From Coprinus comatus (lineage: Eukaryota; Basidiomycota; Agaricomycetes; Agaricales; Agaricaceae), in NCBI GenBank assembly GCA_034638255.1, contig JAWPGT010000065.1, positions 59,434 to 123,433 of the forward strand: 64,000 nucleotides of DNA, read 5' to 3'. Both the position numbers and the translations under genes were made by a program. Under the pieces are notes generated by a model. It saw nothing but the letters and a program-made list of their open reading frames with translations, made no database searches and was not told the DNA's origin. Shown here piece after piece: positions 1 to 11,367 of the stretch (within the stretch, counting starts at the first letter, position 1; each line of letters begins with the position of its first letter).

Positions 1-28
1 ACAAAACCTCCAAGCACATAAATGGTTA

Positions 29-472
29 TTGAAAAGAGAACACACCATCTCTTTCTGCAAACAGGAAGAACCCTGGAAGTACGAAACCTCCAGGCACATT
101 GATGATGATAATAATAATACAAGGACAACTCAAGGACCATCCTTCTCCTGCGAACAAGAGAAACCTTCACAACACAAAGTCATGAAGCACATTGAATGGC
201 AAGGGACAACCCACACCCACCCCTCCTCCTGCGAACAAGAGGAACCCTGGAAGTACAAAACCTCCAGGCACATTAGGATGGAACAGCATAAGAACAACAT
301 CAGGACTTTGCGCATTTCCTTTGGGCTACTTGAGCTTCCTTTTCAAGCTTATACTCCTTGTAGTACCTTGGTGAATAATGCCCCAAGGAGCTCCAAGGAA
401 AAAATTTTCAACAAGGAAATTCAAGTTCTCCCAAGTGCCAACCAAATATACTTTGAGAATTATTATTATTAA
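29..472 (+). repeat. Three-unit tandem repeat (~80-93 bp) with an open frame
   Basis: Three imperfect units begin near 57, 150 and 230, each with a core like GAACAAGAGGAACCCTGGAA followed by a CCTCCAGGCACATT block. An open frame of 147 codons runs through all three, giving a repeated peptide of the type CEQEEPWKYKTSRHI. The frame may simply reflect the repeat, and no known domain was recognised. Near 370-400 lies a short CCAAGGAGCTCCAAGG palindromic patch, also seen near 1.5 kb and 12.1 kb. Confidence 0.6.
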
Positions 473-1360
473 GTAGCATCACAGTAGGGAAATCAATAAA
501 TTGACAATTGTGCAATGGGTACACGTCGTGGGGCTATATAATTAGTACTATTGAATAGGTGTCATTTGTGCGGTTCTGTAGAGCCCAAGAACGTGCCAGG
601 AAGCCAAGATTTGAAGGTGTGACACCCTTGAGGAACATTCTGTAATTTGGACTTCACGAAATTTTGAAAATATGTGATCATGTGACAATGTGAACATGGA
701 CACATCACATACTGATGTTACTGCCTCTGTCTTCCCCCATCCCTTCCAATCCCCCTGACGAAATACTCAACCCCACACCTATGACCTTCCTACTCAACTC
801 TTGGCTTGTGTAGCCTGGCCTACCCCTCCCCACCCACAACACACCAAACACAGGCCCTGTCACACTCCCCACTTCACAACCATCAGATGTCAAGACCACT
901 AACACAATCAATTTCGCGTCATACACCACGATTTTAGGCTCGTTGGCACCGCATTGAAGAGACGAATTGATAGAGGGTAGAACGACGCGATATGGTGGGG
1001 TATTCATTGGGTAAAAGTAAGTTCTCTCATTTTTATATACTTTCAACATACATTCCCCTTTAACATACCCATATCTTCGTGTTTTTACGCGTTCTTAGGT
1101 GCTACAGAATGCTATTGATTACAGCTTTTGAATGCGAGTATTTACGCGCGACTTGGTGAAGAACTCGGTGTGCTATGATGGATTCCTTATAATTTCATGT
1201 AAGTTGATTATTTTTATCTACAATAAATTCACCTTTACTGATAATATTGTTCCGAAATCTCTTCACGTTTATTAGTAGTTTAGCTATTATATTATTACAC
1301 TTGTATTAGATTAGATTCACAATACATATTTCTTTTTTAACTCCTACTACTCTTGAAAAA
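473..1360 (+). other. Gene-poor stretch with two exon/intron-like modules
   Basis: No credible gene was recognised. On the + strand there is a spliceosomal-looking series: acceptor TTTTAG before 938, donor GTAAGT at 1017, acceptor TTCTTAG ending at 1098, donor GTAAGT at 1199. The block starting at 938 opens with GCTCGTT, the same opening used by the tandem modules on the - strand at 12.5-13.45 kb, so this is probably a diverged copy of that array. An open frame on the other strand (705-1049) crosses these signals and is not supported. Confidence 0.4.
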
Positions 1361-1399
1361 ATGATTAAGAATATATTATATTATATTATTTCAAAGCTT

Positions 1400-1625
1400 C
1401 TAAATGTGTTCCCATGTGATGCTCAAGTAGTTCCAAGCTTCCTGAAGGTAGAGGGACCTACTTGGAGTTCCTTGGGCAGGCTCCCCCAAGGCAATCCAAG
1501 GAGAAATGTGAAAATAATCATGTTACTTGAGATTTCCTTCAGACTCCTTGAACTTCCTAGGGGCCACCTTCAAGGAGGTCCAAGGAGGTCCAAGGAGTCT
1601 GAAGGAATTGCACAAAGTCCTGATG
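1400..1625. repeat. Dispersed palindrome-rich CCAAGG element
   Basis: This block is built from CTTGGAG/CTCCAAG and CCAAGG words in both orientations. The reverse complement of its part near 1460-1480 (a CCAAGTAGGTCCCTCTA-type segment) matches 12184-12200, so it is a repeated element present in both orientations in the window, probably a non-autonomous transposon. No termini or target duplications could be fixed by eye. Confidence 0.45.
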
Positions 1626-2519
1626 AATGATATCAATGCCAGCTCTACATTTCCGAAACGAGCGGCAAGTCAACATGTGTCCCTATGTAATGAAGACCTT
1701 TCAAAGAAAGGTAACACCAGTACCACACACAATCATGTTCATAGCTGGGGCCCTTAGCATGAATGAAGATTATGATGCAGGGCTGCCTCTGGTGTGACAT
1801 CATTAAGGTAGAAGAATAAACGGGAAGACTGAAATAAAAATACCAAGAATAGAAGTAACTTTACATTATAAATAGTACTCACCTTATTATAGCACATGCT
1901 ATAAATATAAGTTGATCAACACAGACAACGACAATGAGGATACTGGTGATCATGGATGACAATGATAATCACCAAGATGAATGATGACAAGGCCAATAAC
2001 ATACATTGATTGTAGACAATGACGAGGGAACCGGCTGTTCATAGACGATGATGACAACAATGATGAGAGGATCAAAGATGATGATAGAATTGTAAAGCAG
2101 CAAGCAAGTGATTAATACATAAGCCAAGTCTCGAGAACAATGAAGCAGATGTTGAACAAGGGGGATACAGAGACGACAAAGGTGGGGGATGGTGGGGGGA
2201 AATAAGAAAGAACATTTTCGTGCTTGGGCTGGTATATATGGCCCCTGATCCTGAGGACCCTGGGTCTGATGCCACGTCACCAGGTCTTGTCAGACCATGT
2301 GAAACTGGGCCGATTACTAGATGGGCATTCACATCATGATTCAGCAGTCAAGCCATTGACATTCATACATGAGACCATGATGTAAAACATGTATTTTTAA
2401 GAGAAAAAAGAATATACAACAAAGAACAATGTACCTCTGTAATAACATATGTATCTACAACCTGATCCTGCAATGACACAAACCACAAAGGAGGCTTTTT
2501 AATGAAATTGACGTTGTAA
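1626..2519. other. No gene recognised
   Basis: The stretch is AT-rich with GATGATGACAAT-like low-complexity runs around 1930-2090. Open frames on the - strand near 1969-2332 have no recognisable domain and overlap low-complexity sequence. Nothing else is supported. Confidence 0.5.
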
Positions 2520-2524
2520 ATAGA

Positions 2525-2875
2525 TTAAGAATCAGGATCAGTGATGACATGTAAATGGGGAGGATCAATAATCATCCTTGACTTGTAAACAGTGGAATCA
2601 AGAATCGTTGACGACATGTAAACATCTATGACATGTAAACGGGGGATCAAGAATGATTGATGACATGTAAACCATGAGGATCAAGAATCATCGACGAAGC
2701 ATAAACAGGGGGGATCAAGAATAGTCCAGGGCATGTAAACCAGGAGGATCAAGAATCATCGATAACTTGTAAAGAATTGTTGACAACATTTAAATGGGGG
2801 GGTGGAGGTCAAGAATCATCAACAATCTGTAAAGAATCGTCGACAACCTGTAAACCAGGAGGATTGAGATGGCCG
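2525..2875. repeat. Degenerate 34-35 bp tandem repeat
   Basis: About eight to nine imperfect units of the form GGATCAAGAATCATCGACGA followed by CATGTAAACCAGGA repeat here. Consecutive ATCAAG words at 2645, 2680, 2714 and 2748 give a period of 34-35 bp. Some units are expanded by a second GACATGTAAA word. No coding potential is evident. Confidence 0.8.
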
Positions 2876-3714
2876 ATGAGTCACTGGCCAGGAGAGCATG
2901 ACACCGTCACCCATAGTGTCTGGGTAAGCACTGTCTAGTTCCATGTAAGCAATGGCAAGAGGAGGAAGATAACTTATGGTGTACGACATCGGCTTCCAAC
3001 CTCATTTTCCTAAGTCTGAGCAGCCCATTGACACCTTCTCGCTCTCAGTGTCATGGACTCATTGTACCTGCGGACAACACTGTATAATAAGAAGTAGATC
3101 ATTCCGGACCAGTGTAAAATAAAACTAAATAACGTACCGCAATGACAGAAAGCATTGCTCAAGAAATGGGGAGAAGGACAGATGACCCAAAGGGTCTTCC
3201 TCCCACATTTGGCATCTTCTGGTCAAGTGTTTCTCTCAACGTCCAAGTCCAGGCGCAGTCCCTTGGTTTGCTACTTATTTTTCTCGATGGTTCGTGATCC
3301 CTGTTGCTCTCAATAGTAGCTTCCCGCTGCCTCGCTCTCTCCCGTTCTCGGACTCATTCAACATCTTTCTGTTCTTGTTCTCGTTCAACATCTTTCCATT
3401 CTCATTCTCATTATCTTTCTCTCTCCCGTCGCTCGCCTCCTCCTGCCGTCTGTCTGTGCTGCTCATCTGTACTCCGGGGTTCCTTCTTATCCTGGCTGTG
3501 TGATCCAGCAGGATCCAAATTCACATCCCTTCCCCTCATCTTTGGCGTCCCTTCCCCTCGTCTTTGGCATCCCTTTGAATGTGTTCTGCTCAACCTCAGT
3601 GGTCGCAAGATTGCCACCAAATTATAATGTGAGTAGCATATACATAAGTTCTTCTTGTGTTGTTTATTCATGACATTTAGGATTACTGTACTGCGCGTGC
3701 ACATGCCGAACTTG
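2876..3714. other. Low-complexity stretch, no firm gene
   Basis: Around 3330-3420 a word of about 27-30 bp (CTCATTCAACATCTTTCT-like) is repeated three times, which produces open frames on both strands; the - strand one reads as repeated ENENGKMLNE-like peptides. Near 3530-3570 a CCCTTCCCCTC-TTTGGC word is duplicated. None of the frames resembles a known protein. The right end may hold the upstream part of the RRM gene. Confidence 0.4.
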
Positions 3715-5783
3715 GGTCTCATCATCACACAGATGGTGATTGTGGTACAGAAGGTTTTTCGACAGATGCTGACAGTTCAAAGACAGAATCCGACCCTGGC
3801 ACCACAGAACTCAAGACTGCGAGCACAGCTGGAAGTACGTTGACAGAGGCAGGTTGCTCTGCTCCAGAAGATTCAATCTCAGAATGTTCCAACTCTGATG
3901 TGGAGATATATTTGGAGGCTCAAGGTTAGGGTGATTCTGCAATGCGGATGAATTGTGTTGGGTCTAGCTCCATTACCGGTGAGTTTTATTATGTATGAAT
4001 TTGAGGGATTTTGTGCTTAATTATAACCAGAAGGAGATGCTTCTAAGCCTCCCACTGTTATTCCTTTCCACTCAGTTTCTGCCATGACTCCTGGGATGCC
4101 TGAAAATGGTGAGCAGATTGTTTACTCCCTATTACACATCCTCATGCCCATACCCACAGACAAACACATCCTTAGACCAACTTACAATACAATCAACCAG
4201 GGTGGTAATGACTGGGTCACCAAACCAGATGTTGAGGGATGGGCTTTGTTACGGTTTCATATTTATCACGACTAATCATTAGAACTAATGATGGACGATA
4301 GTGTACTTTCTCTTACTCATTTCACATAGCCTTGGACTACTGTTTCATATAGCCTCGGACTAGTACTTTCTACGGACTTCCACTTGTCGTTTCACTCACC
4401 GTTTCAGCTGTAGATAGTTTTACCTTCCTGTCTCACATGTATCATGCACAGCCTACAACCTGTACATCGTAGTTGTATAAATACATGGACAGCGACAGAG
4501 ATTAAGCTTCAGCTTAATACTCTACGTCCTCCGTTCTACTTGCTATCATCGTTCTGCCTCTACCTTGATAACCCTAGAACTCAGAGTCAGCTCTAACTCC
4601 TGCATGAACGGCTTATTAGTAAGGAACACCTGTGATCTACAGTCTGAGTACTGTGGAGGTCATCCCCTGAAAGTAGTCTCAGTAAGAGTAGACGTTCTCC
4701 TCCTACGAGCACCTTGAAGAGGTCCATTGTAGCATCGTCTATACCGAAACGGAGGTATAGGCAAGATCATAACAGGCTTCCACAAACAATCATGTATATG
4801 ACCAGCAAAACGCGACTGTCAAAGAGGGTATTTCTCCAATGGTATCTATCACATGAGTCCAGGTACAGGCATCCGATCATGATGGTACATTTGAAAAATG
4901 GCAATCACGGAAGAACAGATTAACTCAAATTTATGCACCAGCATCTCACATCCCAACAGGGGACTATCATCAAGACAACCACGCCTTACGAGGTCAAACG
5001 AAGACAACCAAAGCAGTGACACCATCACAGATGGCCCTCTCCAAGACTGCGCGAACGCCCAGTGATCTCAATCCTACCAGCATTGACTTCAAGCCTTGTA
5101 TGGGGATCGAACTCAAGCCCCCATTGGTGGAATTTAAACCATCAGGCATTGAATTTAAACTGCCCCAGATTGAGTTCACTCCCAATCTACCTTACCCCAC
5201 CATGACTCGACTTCTTCCTCCAGAATGTGGTCAATCCCAGGACCTTCATACTGCACCCAACCATCCTCCACGCACATCATTATCGCAACAGGACAGTAAC
5301 TAATTTCAATCCAACCATGCAAACATCAACCCCTCCTACATTGCTCAATCAAATAGTACAGCTTGTCCTGACAACACTGTCTATCTGGAGAAGTTTCAAC
5401 CTCATACTGACAGTAGTCAAGCTACATACGCATCGACTACCGACTACCAGGCTTCCAAGGAACATTCCCAACATAACAAAGGATTGCAATATCTGGACGA
5501 CTCACAGAAAACTCCCAATGTGTACATTAATGGATTACCACCGCACTTCCCTGAGGGTCAGCTCTTTGCTCTAGCTGCCCCATTTGGAGAAGTAAAGAGT
5601 GTTCGGACATTCACACACCATGTAAGGGATAGTGAGAGCGGATATGGCTTTGTTCTGTTAGTCTGAACAATTCTTAAAGTTATATTATGCTAACTGTTTT
5701 ATAGGTTTGAGACTATCGACGCTGCTGAAAGATGTATAGTCGCACTTAGGAAGTACTGCAATCTCCATCCAACTTTTTCCAAG
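3715..5783 (+). pseudogene. RRM-domain RNA-binding protein pseudogene
   Basis: A multi-exon frame ends in a clear RNA recognition motif. A region rich in Ser, Thr and Glu (about 3720-3930) is followed by introns at about 3931-4029 and at 4109-4159 (donor GTGAGC, acceptor CCCACAG), then a frame interrupted by a solo LTR at 4257-4774. With the LTR and one copy of its GGCTT duplication removed the frame resumes. It then meets an in-frame TGA near 4850 and a TAA near 5301, both inside otherwise continuous coding sequence. The RRM starts near 5517 with NVYINGLPPHF as its first strand. It is split by a 48-bp intron (5657-5704, donor GTTAGT, branch GCTAAC) and continues as FETIDAAERCIVALRKY to a donor at 5784. 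The exon after that is not identifiable and a second solo LTR lies 115 bp further on. The RRM assignment is firm; the exact orthologue is not. Confidence 0.75.
4257..4774 (+). mobile_element. Solo LTR, family E (518 bp), TSD GGCTT
   Basis: The element starts TGTTACGG and ends CATAACA. It is flanked by perfect 5-bp duplications GGCTT at 4252-4256 and 4775-4779. A TATAAATA box near 4475 suggests the + strand is its transcribed sense. A related copy in the opposite orientation lies at 52904-53433. No internal retrotransposon sequence is attached, so it is a solo LTR left by LTR-LTR recombination. It interrupts the RRM pseudogene. Confidence 0.9.
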
Positions 5784-5898
5784 GTGAGAACCCTGATCCA
5801 TTTTTCCATTACTGATCAGTTAAATCATTGTTTGGGCTACACTGCAACAGAGGAGTTCATTATGTGAGCTCATGTAGAAGCATGTTGTTGACACTCTG

Positions 5899-6251
5899 TG
5901 TCAGGAATGCTCTAGACAGTCCCCAAGGTCAGTACTTATTGTTGGTTGAGGTTAGAAGAGTTGTGGTTGGATATTCTCTTTGGAGTTCTGGACTTGTAGA
6001 TTGTTTCCGCTTTCTGTGACATCACAATGTCACGTCACACATTACTGAAGCGTCCTGCAGACACATGAAGACTCTCTAGTCTAATACAAGTGTCTGCAGG
6101 TGAGTAGTTAAGAAGTTATTGTATCTCTCCAGTCTAGTCTAATACAAGTGTCTGCAGTGTTTGTGTTATATCTCAGTCATTTCTCATTGGTTTCCTTCCA
6201 TTCCTTCGTCATCATGCTCGTCTCGTCGTCCTCTACGATCCTGCGCTTACA
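5899..6251 (+). mobile_element. Solo LTR, family D (353 bp)
   Basis: The sequence runs from TGTCAGG to GCTTACA and matches the shorter insertions inside copia copies A (16466-16764) and B (35606-35902). Flanks are CTCTG at 5894-5898 and CTTTG at 6252-6256, a 5-bp duplication with one change. This copy is longer because a segment of about 54 bp around the CTAATACAAGTGTCTGCAG word (near 6075-6160) is duplicated. It sits just downstream of the RRM pseudogene. Confidence 0.85.
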
Positions 6252-6770
6252 CTTTGTTGTATTATTTTTAAGTGTGCTCAAATATATTGATTTCATCAGA
6301 TCACTTCACAAAATCATCTTCATATAGCTGGTGTAGATGGCATACCTGGATTTTACCATCTCATAGAAGGTATTGTCAAAGAATTCTCGGTGACCATCAT
6401 CTTGGTTATATGTTATTATTATTTCGGTGGTAAGCCTTATATTAATTCTTACAAATATATATATATTTAATCCATTTTCTTAGGGGTGTGATGTAATTAC
6501 CTACAAAGCTTGTTTGACAGTCATTCCAGATGCATATTTCTTGTTTCCAATTGGAGCAAGTAACCTCATGGCTTTTCCTTGCTTTGTTATTGTTATGGTA
6601 TGTAATAATGCTACACATGTATACCACATGGTGTTTCAGCTTTTTAATATAAGTTCTTCTTACCCTTTCTTGGCATTCATATAAGAATGGATGGTAAGAT
6701 CCTACTACTTGATCCCTCCTTTCTACTATTGGACAACACACCCTTTTTTTAAGTTATTATTCCTTACTCT
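6252..6770 (+). other. Possible upstream exons, unassigned
   Basis: Two short open segments with splice-like borders (about 6330-6440 and 6485-6598) could be joined in frame across an intron with a GGTAAGCC donor. The resulting hydrophobic peptide resembles nothing recognised. They may be the broken end of the RRM gene or of the transposon unit that follows; no terminal repeat of that unit was found here. Confidence 0.25.
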
Positions 6771-7886
6771 AATGACTATTCCTGAGAAAAAAGCAAGGAA
6801 ACATCAATGGGGCAGGGAAAGAAAGAAGACCACTCCAAAACCTACCTCCTTAGAACAGCTTTCTATATCAATCCATCAAAGAACTCTATATCAAACAACT
6901 CATAGGTTGGTTTTTTCTATTCTTTTTTTCTAACTAATATATAACTAATAATACTATAGTACCTTATATGATCCTATTACAGGAAGTACTCGAAGATTGG
7001 TTCCACTGGATGAACTTCAAAGAAGAAATTCTGCAAGGGCTATTGTAGCTGCCTTAAAAAACCAAAGTATGTTTTAAATTTCATTAATTTACTTTATTAA
7101 TGTAAGATACTAGTAACTCTTGATATTGATATCCAAATGCTCACCAAACTTTCAAAAATCACTACTCTTTTCAATAATATGAACTTGGGATATATTGATA
7201 CTCCTGCAGTTATTACCAATACCAATGGTTATCTTCTAATCCTTTATCTACCTCAAGTTCTTGTAAAGGAATATCAGGTGGGTATTTGTCATTTATATTT
7301 TTTCTATTCCTCATGTTTTTTAGGATCAGCTGGTTAATGCTGCTAAACTGGTAGAGCCTTTATTTGAAATAAAAGATAATGGTTCTTGGAGAATGGAATC
7401 TACAAATTTTGTTTCTAAAGTCAATCAAACAATTGAGCCTGGTGTCTTAACACTTTGTCCTGGATGGTATCAGATTGGAAAAGCAGTATGTTTCTTTTTT
7501 ACTCTTATAATATTTTGATTAATGATGTACTTTAGTATTCTAAAGAAGCAATCATGAAACCTTCTATGTCAATTTTGAAGAACTCAGCTCTAATTTCTAC
7601 CTGGTTACAAGAAACACAAAGTGTTTTTGGAGTTTTGGATGATATCTTGGTCTATATTCATCCTACTCAATACAATTCTGGAATGGGATATATCAAAAGA
7701 TTGGAGAATTCTGTTGGAAGTTATGAACAAGCTGAAATTACATTTCCTGAATTAGGTGCTACCTTTTCTTATCCTCCAGGTACTGTTATTCAGTTTTGTG
7801 GAAATCTTTTGAAATATTCTGTTGGTGATTGGGACAAAGGTGATAGGATTTGTTATGCATTTTTTTGTAAAGAAGGTTCTCTTTGA
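6771..7886 (+). pseudogene. TET/JBP-like 2OG-Fe(II) oxygenase, decayed
   Basis: Several exons separated by short introns form a frame ending at 7886. A basic N-terminal piece starts at ATG 6771. Next comes an exon giving STRRLVPLDELQRRNSARAI (near 7000), then exons reading ITNTNGYLLILYLPQ and KLVEPLFEIKDNGSWRM. The last exon (about 7546-7886) contains YPPGTVIQFCGNLLKYSV and GDRICYAFFCKEGSL. The order and the C-terminal PPGTV...GDRICYA block resemble the fungal TET/JBP-type dioxygenases known to be associated with KDZ transposons; those enzymes oxidise 5-methylcytosine or thymine in DNA. The segment expected to carry the HxD iron ligands was not found between the IHPTQY block and PPGTV, and the distal His position reads LLKYSV, so the product looks catalytically dead. 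Exon borders near 6905-6985 do not keep phase. The family call is inference from motif memory. Confidence 0.55.
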
Positions 7887-9093
7887 TAAGATGAATATTT
7901 CTTTTCCTAATTGGGCTCGTGTTTGATTAGGTATTTTGTTTGTACTTCATAACAATTCCCTTATAAACCAACTTGCCACGTCACCATTCTTCTTTCTTTC
8001 TCATTTCTACTATTGTTTTTCGAAACTTCAATTCTCTCAACTATGGATTCTTCTAATACTTCACCTTATTCCTTGGAGAAAGAACTCAGTAGTCAACTCA
8101 CCAAACATCTTGCTACTCTTAACAAGATAAAGAGTAAGACTAAAGGACAACCTGATCTTGGTATGTTTATGTTATTTTATTTTATTTTCTGTTTATTTAA
8201 ATCAGTCTCTAGCTGCTATTAAAGTTCTCAAGAATGAAATTATTCAAATAAAAGGAAAGCTAAAGACTATACATTGTAAAATTACCAAAAGTAAGAAGCA
8301 ACCAGATACTGGAGTATCTAGAGGAAATGGTATGTTATTTTTACATATATTTGTTATTCATCTTATATACTTTGGTTATAGAACTAGAGGTAGAATTTCC
8401 TCAACCTCTTCCAATTATTTCTCAATCTACTTCAACTATTTCCCTGCATTCTCATAACAAGAAAAACAAAACTACAATAGTTACATCTGAATCTACTTCC
8501 TCAGCTGTTGCTCAATCTGGTTCTATGCTTTCTCAATCTTCCTCAACTGGTCTTGAATCTGCTTCTGCTCTTTCTCAGCCTTCTTCAGCTCTTGCTCAAT
8601 CTATGTCAACTATTCTCCATTGTTCTCCTAAGAAGAATAGAGCTGAAGTAGTTATAACTACATCACCTATGAAATCTCAACATTCTCCTAACAAACAACT
8701 GTCTTCCCCTCTTACTTCTCTATTATCATCATCATCATCTTCAAATAATGGTATCTTCTATTTCTACATTCTTTATCACAACAATTAACCTATAATCATA
8801 GAAGATTCTGAATTAGATCAGGTGACCTCTGATAATATCACAAATCAAGGTATTGTATTTTATTTTGTAATCATTTCATAAAAACAGCTTTAATAACCTA
8901 TTAATATTAAGATACTAGTGATGTTGTACCAACTTCTAGTAATCAAGAGCTTCTCTCTGGTAGTATAGATAAAGAGAGCTATGGTAAGTCATTTATTTAT
9001 TGTTTAAAAATTATATCTCACCCTAGTTTAGTTCTTTCCAAAAAGCGACCTCTAGATGTTGATGATAGCTCAAGTGATGATGAAGATACTCAT

Positions 9094-10388
9094 AGGCACC
9101 AAAAGTGATGTCGCTTACATAATGATCATGTCGCATGTTGAATGTCATATTGTGTTACTGGCAAAAATATACCTATATTTTACCCTTTTTAACTACCATG
9201 CCAAAGACCTCTCAGAGAGAGGTTGACATTCCAACAAGAAACCGAATCATTGGATATTACCATGCAACAGGAAATGCAGCTGAAGCAGGCCGAAAGGAGA
9301 ATGTCCACCCCCACACTGCACAGCGCATCATCAAGCACTATGAAGCAACAGGTTCAGCTGCTGATGAAGCTCGCATAGGCAGGCCTGAGAAGCTGAATAG
9401 CTATGACAAGCGTCAACTTGCCCGTACAGCACGAAAAGAACGCCGCACACCCTTTCAACAAATCACAAATGAAATTGGACTACAAGTTTCAGTCAGCACA
9501 GTGCGGCGGGTTCTCACCGAGGGGAACTACCACCGGAGGGTGGCTCTGAGGGTACCTTTCCTTACAAACAAGCACAAACGAGCTCGACTGAACTGGGCGT
9601 GGATCAACAGCACATCAACGATGGCTGATTTTCAATGTGTCATCTATTCTGATGAATGCTATATTTGTCTCGATGATCATCAGGGCCGTATCTTTGTAAC
9701 CCGTCGCCCTGATGAAGCCTTTATTGAAGAATGTCTTGTCCCAACATTCAAGCAATCAAGCATACAAGTTATGGTGTGGGGGTGTATTATAGAGGGTCGG
9801 AAGGGGCCTTTGGTTGTGTTGGACTATCCAGGAGGACATGGTGGAGGAATGACATCTAAACAGTACCAAGAACAAGTCCTCGAGCCATATCTTTTTGATT
9901 TCTACAAACAGATGAATGAACTCCGAGGCCGTGTCAAATTTCAACAGGATAGCGCGCCAAGCCACATCAGCAAAATGTCGAAGAAGTGGTTTGCAGCTAA
10001 AAATATCCCTCTTGCATCACATCCTCCATCATCTCCCGATTTAAATCCCATTGAGCCCATCTGGCATATCCTTAAAACTTCCCTACGTCATCTTCAACAC
10101 CAACCAAATACTGTGGATGAGCTAAAGTTGGTAGTCCATGCTGCATGGGACTCGCTACCAATTGATCAGGTTGACCATTTCATTGGAACAATGCCAGACC
10201 GTGTCAAGGCTGTTTTGGCTGCACGGGGTGGTCATACACAATTTTAATATTATATTCTATAGGTACTCTTGTAGTAGAATATACTCCATATGTATTTAAC
10301 TTCGTTGTCTATCTCCCGAAGTTGTGGGAGGGCATCGCATCAATGATTGTACGTGGGAAAATCTGTGATGCGACATCACTTTTGGTTA
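9094..10388 (+). mobile_element. Tc1/mariner transposon with intact transposase
   Basis: Short inverted ends carry ACCAAAAGTGATGTCGC near 9098-9114 and its reverse complement near 10369-10386. The interior holds one uninterrupted transposase frame. The element splits copy I of the unknown transposon-borne gene between acidic exon sequence at about 9090 and exon sequence at about 10390. The exact TA duplication is not clean by eye, because the outermost 3-5 bases of the two ends differ. Confidence 0.8.
9198..10247 (+). CDS. Tc1-like DD34E transposase
   Basis: The 349-residue frame is intact and is the most complete mobile gene in the window. I chose the ATG at 9198 (MPKTSQREV), because the 21 codons upstream are hydrophobic and unlike the family. 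An N-terminal helix-turn-helix region (about residues 10-110) includes GRPEKLN, an AT-hook-like GRP word, and QVSVSTVRRVL. The catalytic DDE core follows: first Asp in VIYSDECYI, second in FQQDSAPSH, and Glu in PDLNPIEPIW, with 34 residues between the second Asp and the Glu, which is the Tc1 spacing. MVWGCI is also typical of the family. The enzyme would cut and paste DNA into TA sites in the nucleus. With no stops or frameshifts, and surrounded by decayed genes, it is probably a recent arrival. Confidence 0.92.
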   Translation: MPKTSQREVDIPTRNRIIGYYHATGNAAEAGRKENVHPHTAQRIIKHYEATGSAADEARIGRPEKLNSYDKRQLARTARKERRTPFQQITNEIGLQVSVSTVRRVLTEGNYHRRVALRVPFLTNKHKRARLNWAWINSTSTMADFQCVIYSDECYICLDDHQGRIFVTRRPDEAFIEECLVPTFKQSSIQVMVWGCIIEGRKGPLVVLDYPGGHGGGMTSKQYQEQVLEPYLFDFYKQMNELRGRVKFQQDSAPSHISKMSKKWFAAKNIPLASHPPSSPDLNPIEPIWHILKTSLRHLQHQPNTVDELKLVVHAAWDSLPIDQVDHFIGTMPDRVKAVLAARGGHTQF

Positions 10389-11367
10389 CTCCGAGTACAC
10401 AATCACCTGGTTTGTTATTCATTCTATCATTCTATTATTGTATCATTGACAAATATCTATAGAGCTCCAACCAACTAATATTCATTCTGATAGGGTTGTT
10501 AAGAAACAAAAGGTTATTCAGGTAGAAGGTGGTGATAAAAGTTCCAAAATAAAAGTCAAAAAACCAAGAGAGGCTGAACTAAAGGTCCTTACTGAGGAGG
10601 AACTGGCTGAATACAAAGGTATGTAAATTTATAATCATAATTTTGTCTATATTGATATACTATAGAAAATGACTTGGCTATACTTCATATGTGGCTAACT
10701 ACTAAAGGCCCAAGGAAGCCTAGGATTGAAGCCGAGGTCAAGAACTGAATACGCATACATTGTTCTTATTTACCTGAAGCCTATCTTGCAACAGAAGCTC
10801 TTACAGAGGAGCTTCTTACCAACAATTTGGGAAATATCTATTGTCTTCATCATTCTAAAAAGGATAAGAGTACGAACCATATTGATGGGGACAAGACAGT
10901 TCGTGATATTGTTATTCATGGTGTTGGGGCAAATAGAGCTGGAAGAGGGAAAAAATGCATTACTTTTCAGGAGGATGGGCTTTATCATTATGGTTGTCCC
11001 TGTGACTCTGTTATTGCAGGAGCTATATTTTGGAAGTTGTGGAAGGTTACTGTGGTTGTAAATGGAGAGGAGATTACTGAAGGATTTAACAGTCTTCCTT
11101 TAAATCCTAGAAACATGTTATTCGTGATCCAAAATCTTGAAGAGAATTTTGGTGTCAAGTGGACTGACTTCTATCGCAATACTGTCTATCCTGAAGATGA
11201 TGAATGGGACAAGTGGTTTCTCAAGAAAATGGTTACGAGGTTTCAAAAGAGATATAGGCAGTTATTTGGTGAAGATATGGTTATAAACTAATTGTAGTAA
11301 TCTATAGCCTTTGAATATATGATATGGTGGTAATAACAATAATAGAAATGAAAAACTGAGAAAAAGT

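Larger units (their letters stand above)
8043..11291 (+). pseudogene. Transposon-borne gene of unknown function, copy I
   Basis: A multi-exon gene begins at ATG 8043, with exon 1 giving SLEKELSSQLTKHLATLNKI, a likely coiled coil. Then come a Lys-rich exon (8220-8330), a long Ser/Gln-rich low-complexity exon (8382-8750), acidic exons and a basic exon (10460-10618). The last, conserved exon runs 10666-11291. Its C-terminal 200 or so residues contain CLHHSKKDKSTNHIDGD, VIHGVG, a Cys pair (YGCPCDS), FWKLWKV, SLPLNPRN and WFLKKM. The same block order appears in the gene at 51281-53779, which fixes this as a real conserved family. The gene is broken by a Tc1-like insertion near 9094-10388 and by an in-frame TGA near 10746. 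It follows the TET-like gene on the same strand, just as copy II follows another oxygenase. I do not recognise the family; DNA binding is a guess from the basic and coiled-coil parts. Confidence 0.6.

Noticed and set aside
705..1049. 114-codon - strand frame
   Set aside because: It runs against splice-like signals on the + strand and has no recognised domain.
2525..2875. Possible CRISPR-like spacing of repeats
   Set aside because: Units are contiguous and degenerate with no unique spacers, and the sequence is eukaryotic.
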